Part shown: positions 7,547-16,699 of the stretch, piece after piece | Numbering within the stretch: position 1 is the first letter of the stretch | Layout of the letters: each line of letters starts with the position of its first letter | Assembly (NCBI GenBank): GCA_024277175.1 | Contig: JAJRVT010000110.1 | Location: 1 to 45,395 of the forward strand | Reading direction: 5' to 3' | Source: Chloroflexota bacterium | Lineage (GTDB): Bacteria > Chloroflexota > Anaerolineae > Caldilineales > Caldilineaceae | Length of the DNA: 45,395 nucleotides | The notes under the pieces: model-generated | What the model saw: the letters and a program-made list of their open reading frames with translations, nothing else | What the model was told of the DNA's origin: nothing | Databases searched by the model: none | Made by a program: the position numbers and the translations under genes

Positions 7547-8116
7547 TCAGTCACCCCTAGCACCGCCTGCCTGCCAAAAGAACCAAATGACGCCGATCGC
7601 TATCAACCCATCTCCCAGGCTGAAGGCTACGCGATAGGGGAACCAGGCGGGGAAAACAAACCGATCGGACAACAACGCAGCCCTGGTTTCACTTTCAGGT
7701 AATAAAACATCTTTCGAGCCGCCGATACGCTCTCCTGTTTCCAGATCTTCAATGGGGGCGTCGGGAGCCAGCTTAAGTACAGTTTGGGGGCTTATCGGCA
7801 TCAATCCACCGTTCAGGACAATAACGCCTAAATTGAGAATTAGGCCTAACCCAAGCAACCAAAACCCCGCCCGCCTCCAGTTTAACCAGACGAAAACCAG
7901 CAGAAGCGCTTGAGAAAAAACCAGAGCAGCCGCTGCTCCCTCTCGAGGGATGGATCGCCGTACGCCCGGCAGGAAAAAAACGATAACCTGGGGGACGATC
8001 GCCACAAGAATCAACCACTCACCCCGCATAGGAGGAATGGAAAAATGAGCTTTCGCAACCCGGGAGCGTAATATGCCCGCGAGTACGCCGATCACAACCG
8101 CATATAATAAAATCAC
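7547..8116 (-). CDS. DUF5317-like membrane protein
   Basis: This 189-residue protein of about five predicted membrane segments starts MILLYAVVIGVLAGILRSRV. The diagnostic part is VLNGGLMPISPQTVLKLAP, then GGSKDVLLPESETRAALLSD and RFVFPAWFPYRVAFSLGD. This matches the conserved core of the DUF5317 family, common in Chloroflexota and Firmicutes. Its function is unknown. It lies between a 45-residue membrane peptide gene and the NHLP-like gene, all on the minus strand with short gaps, so they may share one transcript starting after the terminator at 8466-8495. Confidence 0.8.
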   Translation of the reverse strand: MILLYAVVIGVLAGILRSRVAKAHFSIPPMRGEWLILVAIVPQVIVFFLPGVRRSIPREGAAAALVFSQALLLVFVWLNWRRAGFWLLGLGLILNLGVIVLNGGLMPISPQTVLKLAPDAPIEDLETGERIGGSKDVLLPESETRAALLSDRFVFPAWFPYRVAFSLGDGLIAIGVIWFFWQAGGARGD

Positions 8117-8163
8117 AGTAAGCTCAGCGATCCAATAGATTGTCGTCCAACCATCTGTCGCCT

Positions 8164-8301
8164 CTAGAAGTCGCTGACGCCAAACGGGGCTCCTGCGCCC
8201 AGAGCCAGAAGCGCCAACACGCCAGTAGCGATGGCGATGCGAATGTGCTTCTCATTGATACGACCGACTTTGATGCTCAAACCAAACAGTTGCCGTTTCA
8301 T
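8164..8301 (-). CDS. 45-residue single-pass membrane peptide
   Basis: The frame starts at ATG 8301 and reads MKRQLFGLSIKVGRINEKHI, RIAIATGVLALLALGAG, APFGVSDF. A GGGGGG stretch lies 4 nt before the ATG. The basic N-terminus and one hydrophobic helix fit a small inner-membrane peptide with its N-terminus inside. It could also be a short exported peptide, since ALGAGAPFG could be a signal-peptidase site. Third positions are mostly typical of this genome. It sits 47 bp upstream of the DUF5317-like gene. The function is not known. Confidence 0.6.
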   Translation of the reverse strand: MKRQLFGLSIKVGRINEKHIRIAIATGVLALLALGAGAPFGVSDF

Positions 8302-8465
8302 TTGTCCCCCCGAAAAGACGAATGTATTGCCGTGCCTGCCGAATTCATGCGCTCTAACGCTGAATTATCATTATCATCGCATGGGGATGGGAGCAAAGGG
8401 GGCATCAAAAGAGGCTCATCACAACAACTATCATAGATTTTGGGCAGTTCCCCCGTATCCGGTGC

Positions 8466-8495
8466 AAAAAAAACGACCAGCTTGGGAGCTGGTCG
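8466..8495 (-). terminator. Rho-independent terminator after the BTAD regulator gene
   Basis: Read on the minus strand, the perfect stem CGACCAGCT/AGCTGGTCG with a 4-nt loop is followed directly by eight T residues. It stands about 45 bp past the stop of the giant regulator and would isolate it from the small-protein genes downstream. Confidence 0.88.
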
Positions 8496-8541
8496 CATTG
8501 GGTAAATTTGTGCTAATGAACATCTCGTATGACATTATTCA

Positions 8542-11500
8542 TCATCCCATCAGGCGGCTAAAAAGCTCCTCGGTCAACGACGAGGGGTGAACATCAATTT
8601 CCCGCTGCAACGTTTCTTTACACTGGCTGAACTGACGTACGATTTCAGCCTGATTACCCATGGCGGCATGGGTGCGCATGGCCAATCGATGGGCTTCCTC
8701 CCAGCATACATCGTGGGCTAACATAATCCGGCAGTCATCCAGGACCTGCTGATAGTCGCCCTGCTCGAAGTGGATCTCACCCAGCGTCAACAGAGCGTCC
8801 CGGTAAACCCGATCCAGTTTTTCACGTTCGATCCTTGCCCAGTCATCTTCAATTTCAGGGCAATAGGGGCCGTGATACAGATGAACAGCGTGTTCCAGCG
8901 CGGGAATCTTGCCGGCGACGTCATCGATCAGTCGCGCCTGCTCCACGTTGTCCAGAAATGATTCCACGTCGTACTCATAGTCGAGCATCCAATTGAAACG
9001 ATAGATCCCATCTTCGTAGACGACGATGTCCGGTCCCAACGCGCTGCGCAGACGGTAGATGGCGTTCTTGAAACGGGTCTTCAGCTTCCCCGGCGAGGCG
9101 TCCGGCCAGAAAATGGCGCCGATCTCCTCCCGGCTCAATCCATGGGGATGGGCGACCAGGCAATAGAGAATATCCCGGGAAACCAGCGTCTTCCAATCGC
9201 TGTTGCTCACCAGTTGGCCATAAAAAATGGTTTCCGTCCGACCTAATGCGCGGATGTGTAGCGGGGGATCGGCGTCTACAAAATCAGCTAACCCCTGGGG
9301 CCCGATATGGCGCGCCTGACGGCGCTCGGCCATCTGCTTCAGACGCCAGCGTTCAACCAAGGCGAAAAACTGGGCGAAGGACTTCGCACGTTGTTCTCTA
9401 TGGGGAATCGACTTCAACTGCTCTACAATCGGCTTAGCGGCGATAACGACCGGATAACTACTCTCCATCACGGACAGTTGCGCCAGTGCGGCGTCGAACT
9501 CGTCCTGGGCGTGGGATGCATCGCCTATCGCCTGATAAGCAGCCGCCAGCCACAAGCGGGTGATCACCGCCTCCACGACGTAATCGCCGGCTGCAAATTG
9601 CCTGAACGCCTCTTGCAACGTTTCTACGGCCTTCGAGGCCTGACCGATGAGCAGATAATAACGTCCCATGGTTGATTGGTAGAGGCTCAGTTCGAAATCG
9701 GAGCGTTTGGCGAGCACGCGCTTGCTCGCCCTGTCCAGAAACTGAAACGAATGGGCAGGCTCGGAGGCAAGACAAGTTAGCCAACTGCGTTGCAGATCCG
9801 TGTACAGGAGCAGGAATTCGGCGTCCAACTCAATCGCAATCGCATAACATCTGTCATAGGCCTTGCGTGCGCCGGCCCAATACTCTAAATCGGCCAACAG
9901 ATCGCCAATGCTGGCGTAAGTCAGGGCCTCAACTCGCTGGTGCCCGGTGTATTGGGCGTGGGTCAACGCCGCCGAAAAGGTCTCCAGGGCGCGGACAAGC
10001 TCGCCCTGGCGATGAAAGAGCACGCCAATGTTGTTCATGGTGAGGGCGAGTCGTTGCAGATGCCCCCATCGATGCCAGGTCTCGGCCGCCAATTCAAAGT
10101 TGGCCTGGGCGCGCGCCAGCGCCCCGCCGCTGCCGTGGACGGCGGCCATATCCATGCGGATCGTGGCTGCGCCCAGTTCATCATCGATCTCTTTGTAGCG
10201 GACGAGCGCTCTTTCCAAGGCGCTCAACGCCTCGTCCAGACGTCCCTGCCGGTAATGACACAAGCCGATATTTTTCCGGGAAAAGGCGCAAATCTCCATC
10301 CATTCGTGGGCGTCTTCCCCATCCACCGACGCGATGGAAAGCGTTCGCCGGCTTTCTGCGATAGCCTCCTCATATCGCCCAAGCAGCCGGAAAACGACGG
10401 CGCGCCAGCCCAGGGCGCGCCCATAGGCCAAGGTCGTTTCATCCTCTGCGCTGTCGATAGCCTGATTCAGGAGCGTCAGGCCACTGGCGACCTGGCCGAT
10501 CTGAACCAAGGCTACGCCCCGCACCGCCAGCAGTTCACTGTGTTGGCGCAGGGTGGCGGCGGAGAGCGCTTCCGTCCACCGATCGATAAGTTGGGCGCGG
10601 CCAGCCTTGATCAATTGCGGCCCTGCGACCCTGATCAGTTCAGTGATCGCGGCCTCATCCTGTAGGCGTTGATAGAGATAATAGGCGCGCTCCCACTGAC
10701 GTCGCTCGACGCGCCAGGCCGCCAGCCGGCGTAAAATCGTTTCTTCCTCCTCCGGATATTCCTGGTGAAGCCGGTAAAGCAGAAACTCCTGAAACAGGCG
10801 ATGAAATCGCACCCATTCGCCATCTTCGCCCACGGCAAGGACGAACAACCCTTTGGAGAACACCTCATCCACCAGGCCGTCCCATGTTTTGCCTGGGGGA
10901 AGCCATTCATCATCAAAGATCGCGGCGCACATCCCGGCGTCGAATTCCTCCAGCGCAGAGGTGCGCAACAGAAAATGGCGTACGCCCTCTGGCTGTTGAT
11001 CCAGCACCTGTTGGGCCAGATAGTCATAGAGATCGACGCCAGCGCCGCGCGTCAGGCGGCGATGCGAACGTTTCCTGGCGCCTGGGCCATGCGCTGTCAG
11101 CAGCAGCCCTGTGATCCACCCCTCGGTGGCTTCCGTCAACGCAGCGGCTTCCTCCAGAGAAACGGTCTGGCCAAAGCGTTGTTGGACTAGGTCTTGAACT
11201 TCCTGGGCGGCGAACGCCAGGTCCTCATAATCGATGCCCGCCACCTGAGAACGGGCGACGAAAAGGGCCAGGTTCGGTAGGGCTAGGAGTTTACGCGAGG
11301 CTAAAACGATGTGACAGTTGGGGCCGACATTTTGGATAAACCGGCTGAGAAAATGGTCGATGTCTGCGACGCCGTCGACCAGGTGGTAATCGTCGACGAT
11401 CAGGACGAAATTTTCCTCCGCCGTATCGTAAAGTTCGTTGACGATCGTGGTCAACAACTGGTCCAGCGTGGCCTGCCCCGAGACGTAGGCCTGAAGCATT

Positions 11501-11811
11501 ACAGTGGATTGGGTTCCAAAGTCAGGAAAGGCCTGGGCGATGGCCGCGATCCAGCCGGCGATGAAGCGATAGGGATCCTTGTCCAGGATATCGACCGTAA
11601 ACCAGCAGACGGTTTCTGACAGATCGGCGGCCCAATCGACCAGCAGTGATGTTTTTCCGTAGCCGGCCGGGGCCACGACTAGCGCCAGCCGGTGGGTGAA
11701 CAATTGATCCAATACCGACATCAGCCGCGGCCGTCGCAGCAGATTGGCTGGACGGCGAGGCGGCAACACTTTCGTTTTAATCACTGACAGTCGCGCTTTC
11801 CCTGATTTCAT
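8542..11811 (-). CDS. LuxR/MalT-like STAND ATPase with C-terminal winged helix and BTAD domain
   Basis: This roughly 1,089-residue regulator opens with a STAND NTPase. Walker A is APAGYGKTSLL near residue 52 and the Walker B-like segment is FVLIVDDYHLVDG near 140, followed by HIVLASRK and GWITGLLL as in MalT. The middle (about 400-800) is a helical TPR solenoid with repeated Ala/Leu/Tyr patterns. The C-terminus has an OmpR-like winged helix (SRDILYCLVAHPHGLSREEI, FKNAIYRLRSALG) followed by a BTAD helical domain ending EELFSRLMG. Unlike SARPs, the DNA-binding part is C-terminal. Such proteins bind a ligand and ATP before activating transcription. ATG 11811 is taken; a TTG at 11820 is also in frame. 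A terminator follows and a 346-bp leader with palindromes precedes it. Confidence 0.9.
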   Translation of the reverse strand: MKSGKARLSVIKTKVLPPRRPANLLRRPRLMSVLDQLFTHRLALVVAPAGYGKTSLLVDWAADLSETVCWFTVDILDKDPYRFIAGWIAAIAQAFPDFGTQSTVMLQAYVSGQATLDQLLTTIVNELYDTAEENFVLIVDDYHLVDGVADIDHFLSRFIQNVGPNCHIVLASRKLLALPNLALFVARSQVAGIDYEDLAFAAQEVQDLVQQRFGQTVSLEEAAALTEATEGWITGLLLTAHGPGARKRSHRRLTRGAGVDLYDYLAQQVLDQQPEGVRHFLLRTSALEEFDAGMCAAIFDDEWLPPGKTWDGLVDEVFSKGLFVLAVGEDGEWVRFHRLFQEFLLYRLHQEYPEEEETILRRLAAWRVERRQWERAYYLYQRLQDEAAITELIRVAGPQLIKAGRAQLIDRWTEALSAATLRQHSELLAVRGVALVQIGQVASGLTLLNQAIDSAEDETTLAYGRALGWRAVVFRLLGRYEEAIAESRRTLSIASVDGEDAHEWMEICAFSRKNIGLCHYRQGRLDEALSALERALVRYKEIDDELGAATIRMDMAAVHGSGGALARAQANFELAAETWHRWGHLQRLALTMNNIGVLFHRQGELVRALETFSAALTHAQYTGHQRVEALTYASIGDLLADLEYWAGARKAYDRCYAIAIELDAEFLLLYTDLQRSWLTCLASEPAHSFQFLDRASKRVLAKRSDFELSLYQSTMGRYYLLIGQASKAVETLQEAFRQFAAGDYVVEAVITRLWLAAAYQAIGDASHAQDEFDAALAQLSVMESSYPVVIAAKPIVEQLKSIPHREQRAKSFAQFFALVERWRLKQMAERRQARHIGPQGLADFVDADPPLHIRALGRTETIFYGQLVSNSDWKTLVSRDILYCLVAHPHGLSREEIGAIFWPDASPGKLKTRFKNAIYRLRSALGPDIVVYEDGIYRFNWMLDYEYDVESFLDNVEQARLIDDVAGKIPALEHAVHLYHGPYCPEIEDDWARIEREKLDRVYRDALLTLGEIHFEQGDYQQVLDDCRIMLAHDVCWEEAHRLAMRTHAAMGNQAEIVRQFSQCKETLQREIDVHPSSLTEELFSRLMG

Positions 11812-11945
11812 GGCGAGCAATCGAGCTGGTTACAGTTCTTCATTCGTTCGCAGACGGCGGGAAGTGCTGGCCGCTTCCCAAAAATAGTTGTCATAAGTGG
11901 TTGCACGCCGTATAACAAACGAAATTAAGCCGCGCAACCCGCGGT

Positions 11946-11966
11946 TAATCGACGAAAGATCGATTA
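11946..11966. promoter_or_regulatory. Candidate operator, TAATCGA inverted repeat
   Basis: TAATCGA (11946-11952) and TCGATTA (11960-11966) form a 7-7-7 inverted repeat about 135 bp upstream of the giant regulator's start. The same half-site makes the perfect palindrome TAATCGATTA at 12113-12122. Two copies of one palindromic motif in one leader suggest a protein-binding site, possibly autoregulatory. Confidence 0.35.
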
Positions 11967-12085
11967 TTCCTGGAATTGGGAGAGCGACCCATCCACGCCC
12001 TCCGGCGATTATTGCCAGAGGAAAATGACCAATCAACGGAGTATCGGCGACGAAGAAGTGGCATCTTCCAATGATTCCGACAAAT

Positions 12086-12122
12086 TTTATAGTCGAGGAA
12101 AACAAAACGCTGTAATCGATTA
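12086..12122 (-). promoter_or_regulatory. Candidate minus-strand promoter overlapped by TAATCGATTA palindrome
   Basis: On the minus strand a -10-like TATAAA (12086-12091) lies 18 bp after a weak -35-like TTACAG (12110-12115). The palindrome TAATCGATTA (12113-12122) covers the -35 part. The region is AT-rich compared with its surroundings. It would drive the giant regulator with a leader of about 270 nt. The rest of 11821-12157 holds no supportable gene. Confidence 0.35.
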
Positions 12123-12157
12123 TCACATGATTACGCCGTTTCCAATAGTAACAATAA

Positions 12158-12253
12158 CTACAAATAACAAACCGGGCGGCATGTATCGTTCTTTTCAAGA
12201 CGTCCTCCCAACTCGGGGAAGCGGAGGGCCGTCACAGACGGAGCTTTAGCCAT
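12158..12253 (-). CDS. Possible 31-residue Gly-Gly peptide
   Basis: A short frame from ATG 12253 reads MAKAPSVTALRFPELGG then RLEKNDTCRPVCYL-stop. GGAGG lies 12 nt before the ATG, somewhat far. The PELGG motif in the middle and the Cys-Arg-Pro-Val-Cys tail look like a leader with a double-glycine cleavage site and a 14-residue core holding two cysteines. This would fit a small signal or RiPP-type precursor, but no peptidase or exporter is nearby. It begins 33 bp after the MBL hydrolase stop and ends about 350 bp before the giant regulator. With so few codons it may be chance. Confidence 0.28.
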   Translation of the reverse strand: MAKAPSVTALRFPELGGRLEKNDTCRPVCYL

Positions 12254-12285
12254 GACTCGCGCCAACCTCCGATGTCCGTTTCTGG

Positions 12286-13218
12286 CTATGAACCGGCCGA
12301 CCGATCCACAGAGTCGCCAGACCCGGTGTGCTGGAGACGTTCAACCCCCTTCGGCTTCCGCGCGCCGGCGTCATCGGTGAAAAAGACGGCGTTGTAGCTC
12401 CGGCACGCTTTGATGAAATTGGTTGCGGAAAAATGCCCTCCCGTCCAAAAACGAACAGGCGGTTCGCCGTCGAAGAGGCAGGCGACCATTTCCGGCGCGG
12501 TCATGCCCAGCGCGTCCAACTTGACAACTTCGTTGGCCAGCCGCTTCAGATAGCCGATTTTTTCATGTAGTTCCGGTTGGGGGGTGCGTCGCACATGGCC
12601 GCTGCCGGGGAAGAGCCGTTCCGGTCGCAGATCGGATAACATGCGCAGCGTGCCCAGGGTGCTGAAGAGATCAAATTCGGGCGAACAGGCCTGATCCCGC
12701 CCGCCGATGAAGGCGTCTCCAGCGAAGAGCCAACGCTGGGTCGGTTCGAAGAAACTAACGTGGTCCGGGCTGTGACCCGGCGTCTCCACCACTCGGAGTA
12801 TGTAGTCGGGCGTCTCCACCCGGTTGTCGATCTCGTCCAGCAGTCTGACGCCGTCCAGGGGACGGGGCTTCCCCCAGAGAAAACGACGATAGCGCTGCAT
12901 GGCCAGCCTGTCCGGGTCCTCGATCAGTGTGCGTGTGCGCCGGGAGGCGTAGACCGGCGCGGCCGGGAAGCGCTGTCGCAGCGCGGCCAGGCCGCCAATG
13001 TGATCTTCGTGACCGTGGGTGACCACGATCTGGCGCAACGGCTGGCCATCCAGGGTGCGCTCCACCGCGGCCACAAGCTCCTGCGCGGTGCGGCGGGGAC
13101 CGGCGTCGATCAGCAAGCCGTCCACCAGATAGGCGGCGGTCCAATAGATGGGACGGCCCAGGAACGCGCGCGCCATACGAAAGACGGTTACGGGACCGTG
13201 TTGCTCGACATGAATCAT
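12286..13218 (-). CDS. MBL-fold metallo-hydrolase
   Basis: This 310-residue protein has the zinc motif THGHEDHIGG near residue 67 (His68, His70, Asp72, His73). A further metal-site segment is VVETPGHSPDHVSFFEP, followed by LFAGDAFIGG carrying the bridging Asp. A last His is seen in FPGSGHVRR. The C-terminal helical part is like the glyoxalase II/RNase Z-like or LACTB2 hydrolases. It probably hydrolyses a thioester or lactone. Its ATG overlaps the stop of the thioesterase gene by 4 bp, so both act in one operon, perhaps on related acyl thioesters. The exact substrate is unknown. Confidence 0.88.
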   Translation of the reverse strand: MIHVEQHGPVTVFRMARAFLGRPIYWTAAYLVDGLLIDAGPRRTAQELVAAVERTLDGQPLRQIVVTHGHEDHIGGLAALRQRFPAAPVYASRRTRTLIEDPDRLAMQRYRRFLWGKPRPLDGVRLLDEIDNRVETPDYILRVVETPGHSPDHVSFFEPTQRWLFAGDAFIGGRDQACSPEFDLFSTLGTLRMLSDLRPERLFPGSGHVRRTPQPELHEKIGYLKRLANEVVKLDALGMTAPEMVACLFDGEPPVRFWTGGHFSATNFIKACRSYNAVFFTDDAGARKPKGVERLQHTGSGDSVDRSAGS

Positions 13219-13658
13219 GGCTCGTCTCCTTCCAGCATTGCCGCCACGCCGGTCTGTAACCGCTCCATCACATGTGGGGGGATCTTGGCCATGCGCCCTT
13301 CCAGGTCCACGCAGATATGATCGCTGCTGCCGGTGACCAGCAACTCATCCTCGCCGTTACGCACTTCGTACGCAAAACTCACCTGACGGCTACGCAACTT
13401 CGACACGCGGGTGATAACCCGCACTTCGTCGCCAAAACGGGCCGGCGCCCGATACTGGATCTGGAGACCGATGACTGAAAAATGATTGCCGCCCGCGGCC
13501 ACCTCCACATAGGGCATGCCCACCGCATCCATCCACGCCACCCGTCCGGCCTCGAACCAGATGATGTAGTTGCTGTGGTGCACGATCCCCATCGCGTCCG
13601 TTTCCGCAAAGCGCACCACCACGTCCAGCGGTGCGGCGCCGTTTTCGAGCTTGGTCAT
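13215..13658 (-). CDS. Acyl-CoA thioesterase, hot-dog fold (YbgC/FadM type)
   Basis: This 147-residue single hot-dog domain starts after MTKLENGAAPLD with VVVRFAETDAMGIVHHSNYI, IWFEAGRVAWMDAVG. The catalytic-type Asp in ETDAMG and the following His-x-Asn-Tyr are diagnostic for the 4-hydroxybenzoyl-CoA thioesterase family. A tail YEVRNGEDELLVTGSSDHIC also fits. It would hydrolyse acyl-CoA thioesters in the cytoplasm. AGGAAAAG lies upstream of the ATG. Its stop overlaps the next gene's start (ATGA), so translation is coupled to the MBL-fold hydrolase. Confidence 0.9.
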   Translation of the reverse strand: MTKLENGAAPLDVVVRFAETDAMGIVHHSNYIIWFEAGRVAWMDAVGMPYVEVAAGGNHFSVIGLQIQYRAPARFGDEVRVITRVSKLRSRQVSFAYEVRNGEDELLVTGSSDHICVDLEGRMAKIPPHVMERLQTGVAAMLEGDEP

Positions 13659-13814
13659 GGTTGTCTTTTCCTGAACGTGACGTGAAGACGAGGGGTTGAG
13701 AGGCCAGAAATCGGTTCACAGGCGCCTCCTGTTTTCCAGCCTCTACAATCTATCCACCCCGCCTCATACATCATACATCTGAAACTTTACATTTTACCTT
13801 ACACAGTCCATGCA

Positions 13815-15248
<1,434 letters not shown>

Positions 15249-15286
15249 GATCTCTCCTAAGATTGAGCGGATAGTCCGCTGTTAGT

Positions 15287-16600
15287 TTACCCGGCAGGCC
15301 AGTTCTCCAGCGTCGATTTGACGACGCCCAGAAATTTGTCAGCCCCGGCCCCGTCCAGAATCCGGTGATCGAAGGTGAAGCTCAGATAGCACATGGGCCG
15401 GATGACAATGGCGTCGTCCGCGTCCGGCAACAAAGACGGGCCGCCGCTGCGCACCACCGGACGCTTAATGATCGCGCCCAAGCCCAGGATGCCGGCCTGG
15501 GGCTGGTTGATGATGGCCGCACCGATCAGGCTGCCGCTGGAGCCATGATTTGTGAGGGTGAAGGTGCCGCCCTGCAGTTCGTCTACGTGCAGCTTGCCCG
15601 CGCGGGCGCGCGCTGTCAGGTCGTTGACCACCCGCGCCAGCCCTTGCAAATTGAGCTCATCTGCGTTGCGGATTACAGGCACGACCAGCCCCTTGTCGAC
15701 GGCCGCGGCCATGCCCATGTGGATGCGCCGCGCGATCATGAGGCCCTCATCCGTATAGCGGCTGTTGGCTTCCGGCACGGCTCGCAGGCCGGCGATGGTC
15801 GCCTGGATGAAGTAGGGCATGAAGGTTAGCTTGACGCCGTGTGCGGCCATGGCCTGTTTGTGGGCCTCCCGATGGCGCACCACCGCGGTCATGTCCGCTT
15901 CCATGATGGTGGTGGCGTGGGGGCTGGTCCGGCGGCTACGCACCATGTGTTCGGCGATCCGGCGGCGCATGGTGGAGAGGGGATGCACCTCCTCGTCCTC
16001 CCCCGGGCTGGCGGGAACGGGCGGCGTGGCCGCCGGAGGGGTGGAAGGCGTCGCTAGCGCCGGCGGCTCGCCGCCTGGCGGGACCGCACTTCGTTTTTTG
16101 ATATACGCCAGAATGTCCTTTTTGGTGACGCGGCCGCCCAGCCCACTGCCCGGCACCTGGCCCAGGTCCACGTCATTTTCTGCAGCGATGCGCGCCACTA
16201 CCGGGCTGATGAACGCTCGTCCGCCCGGCGTCCCGCCTTCGGCGGGCTTTTCGGCCGCGGGCGCGGGAGGCGCCGGTTCGGATGTTTCATTCGGAGCGGG
16301 GTTTGTGGCAGTGTTATCGGGTGCGGATGCGTCGGCCGAAGATCCGCCAGGGACAGACTCGCCGGGCGCGCCGATGTAGGCCAGGATCGTCCCGGCTTCG
16401 ACCGTCTCGCCTTCCCGGGCCAGCACGGCCAGGAGCACACCTGTGGCCGGGGCGGGCACCTCGGTGTCGATCTTGTCGGTGGCGATCTCCAGCAATGGCT
16501 CCAGCTTTTCCACAGGATCGCCCGGCGCTTTCAGCCAGCGCTCAATGGTCCCCTCGACCACGCTTTCCCCCAACTGAGGCATCTTCACAACAGTCGCCAT
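15287..16600 (-). CDS. 2-oxoacid dehydrogenase dihydrolipoamide acyltransferase (E2)
   Basis: This 437-residue E2 core protein has an N-terminal lipoyl domain with the modified Lys in ATDKIDTEVPAP (Lys43). A Pro/Ala-rich linker (about 85-135) is followed by the E1/E3-binding domain FISPVVARIAAENDVDLGQV, PGSGLGGRVTKKDIL. The C-terminal catalytic domain from about residue 215 ends with the active-site motif TFDHRILDGAGAD. AAGGAAAA lies upstream of ATG 16600. Acyl specificity (pyruvate, branched-chain or 2-oxoglutarate) cannot be read with certainty. The binding of SxxTMRRRIAEHM at the domain start is common to branched-chain/pyruvate E2s of this size. Confidence 0.92.
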   Translation of the reverse strand: MATVVKMPQLGESVVEGTIERWLKAPGDPVEKLEPLLEIATDKIDTEVPAPATGVLLAVLAREGETVEAGTILAYIGAPGESVPGGSSADASAPDNTATNPAPNETSEPAPPAPAAEKPAEGGTPGGRAFISPVVARIAAENDVDLGQVPGSGLGGRVTKKDILAYIKKRSAVPPGGEPPALATPSTPPAATPPVPASPGEDEEVHPLSTMRRRIAEHMVRSRRTSPHATTIMEADMTAVVRHREAHKQAMAAHGVKLTFMPYFIQATIAGLRAVPEANSRYTDEGLMIARRIHMGMAAAVDKGLVVPVIRNADELNLQGLARVVNDLTARARAGKLHVDELQGGTFTLTNHGSSGSLIGAAIINQPQAGILGLGAIIKRPVVRSGGPSLLPDADDAIVIRPMCYLSFTFDHRILDGAGADKFLGVVKSTLENWPAG

Positions 16601-16699
16601 GATATTTTCCTTATTTTGACGAACGACCAAGGACTAACGACCAACGATAAGTGACGAGTGAAACGTGACAAACGGTCATCCTGTCATCTTGTTATCTTG

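Noticed and set aside
8298-8498. A 66-codon minus-strand frame whose stop overlaps the ATG of the 45-residue membrane peptide (ATGA).
   Set aside because: Its first codons lie inside the terminator hairpin and its poly-T tract (giving Val-Phe-Phe), its codon use is poor, and no ribosome site is seen. A terminator explains the sequence better.
11830-12198. A 122-codon minus-strand frame in the AT-rich leader of the giant regulator.
   Set aside because: Composition is unlike the coding genes here, no family pattern is visible, and it overlaps the promoter-like and palindromic sites.
12181-12300. A possible riboswitch (c-di-GMP type) in the leader upstream of the giant regulator.
   Set aside because: Local stems such as CCTCC/GGAGG exist, but the conserved GEMM bases could not be matched. 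The stretch is better explained by the short Gly-Gly ORF, itself uncertain.
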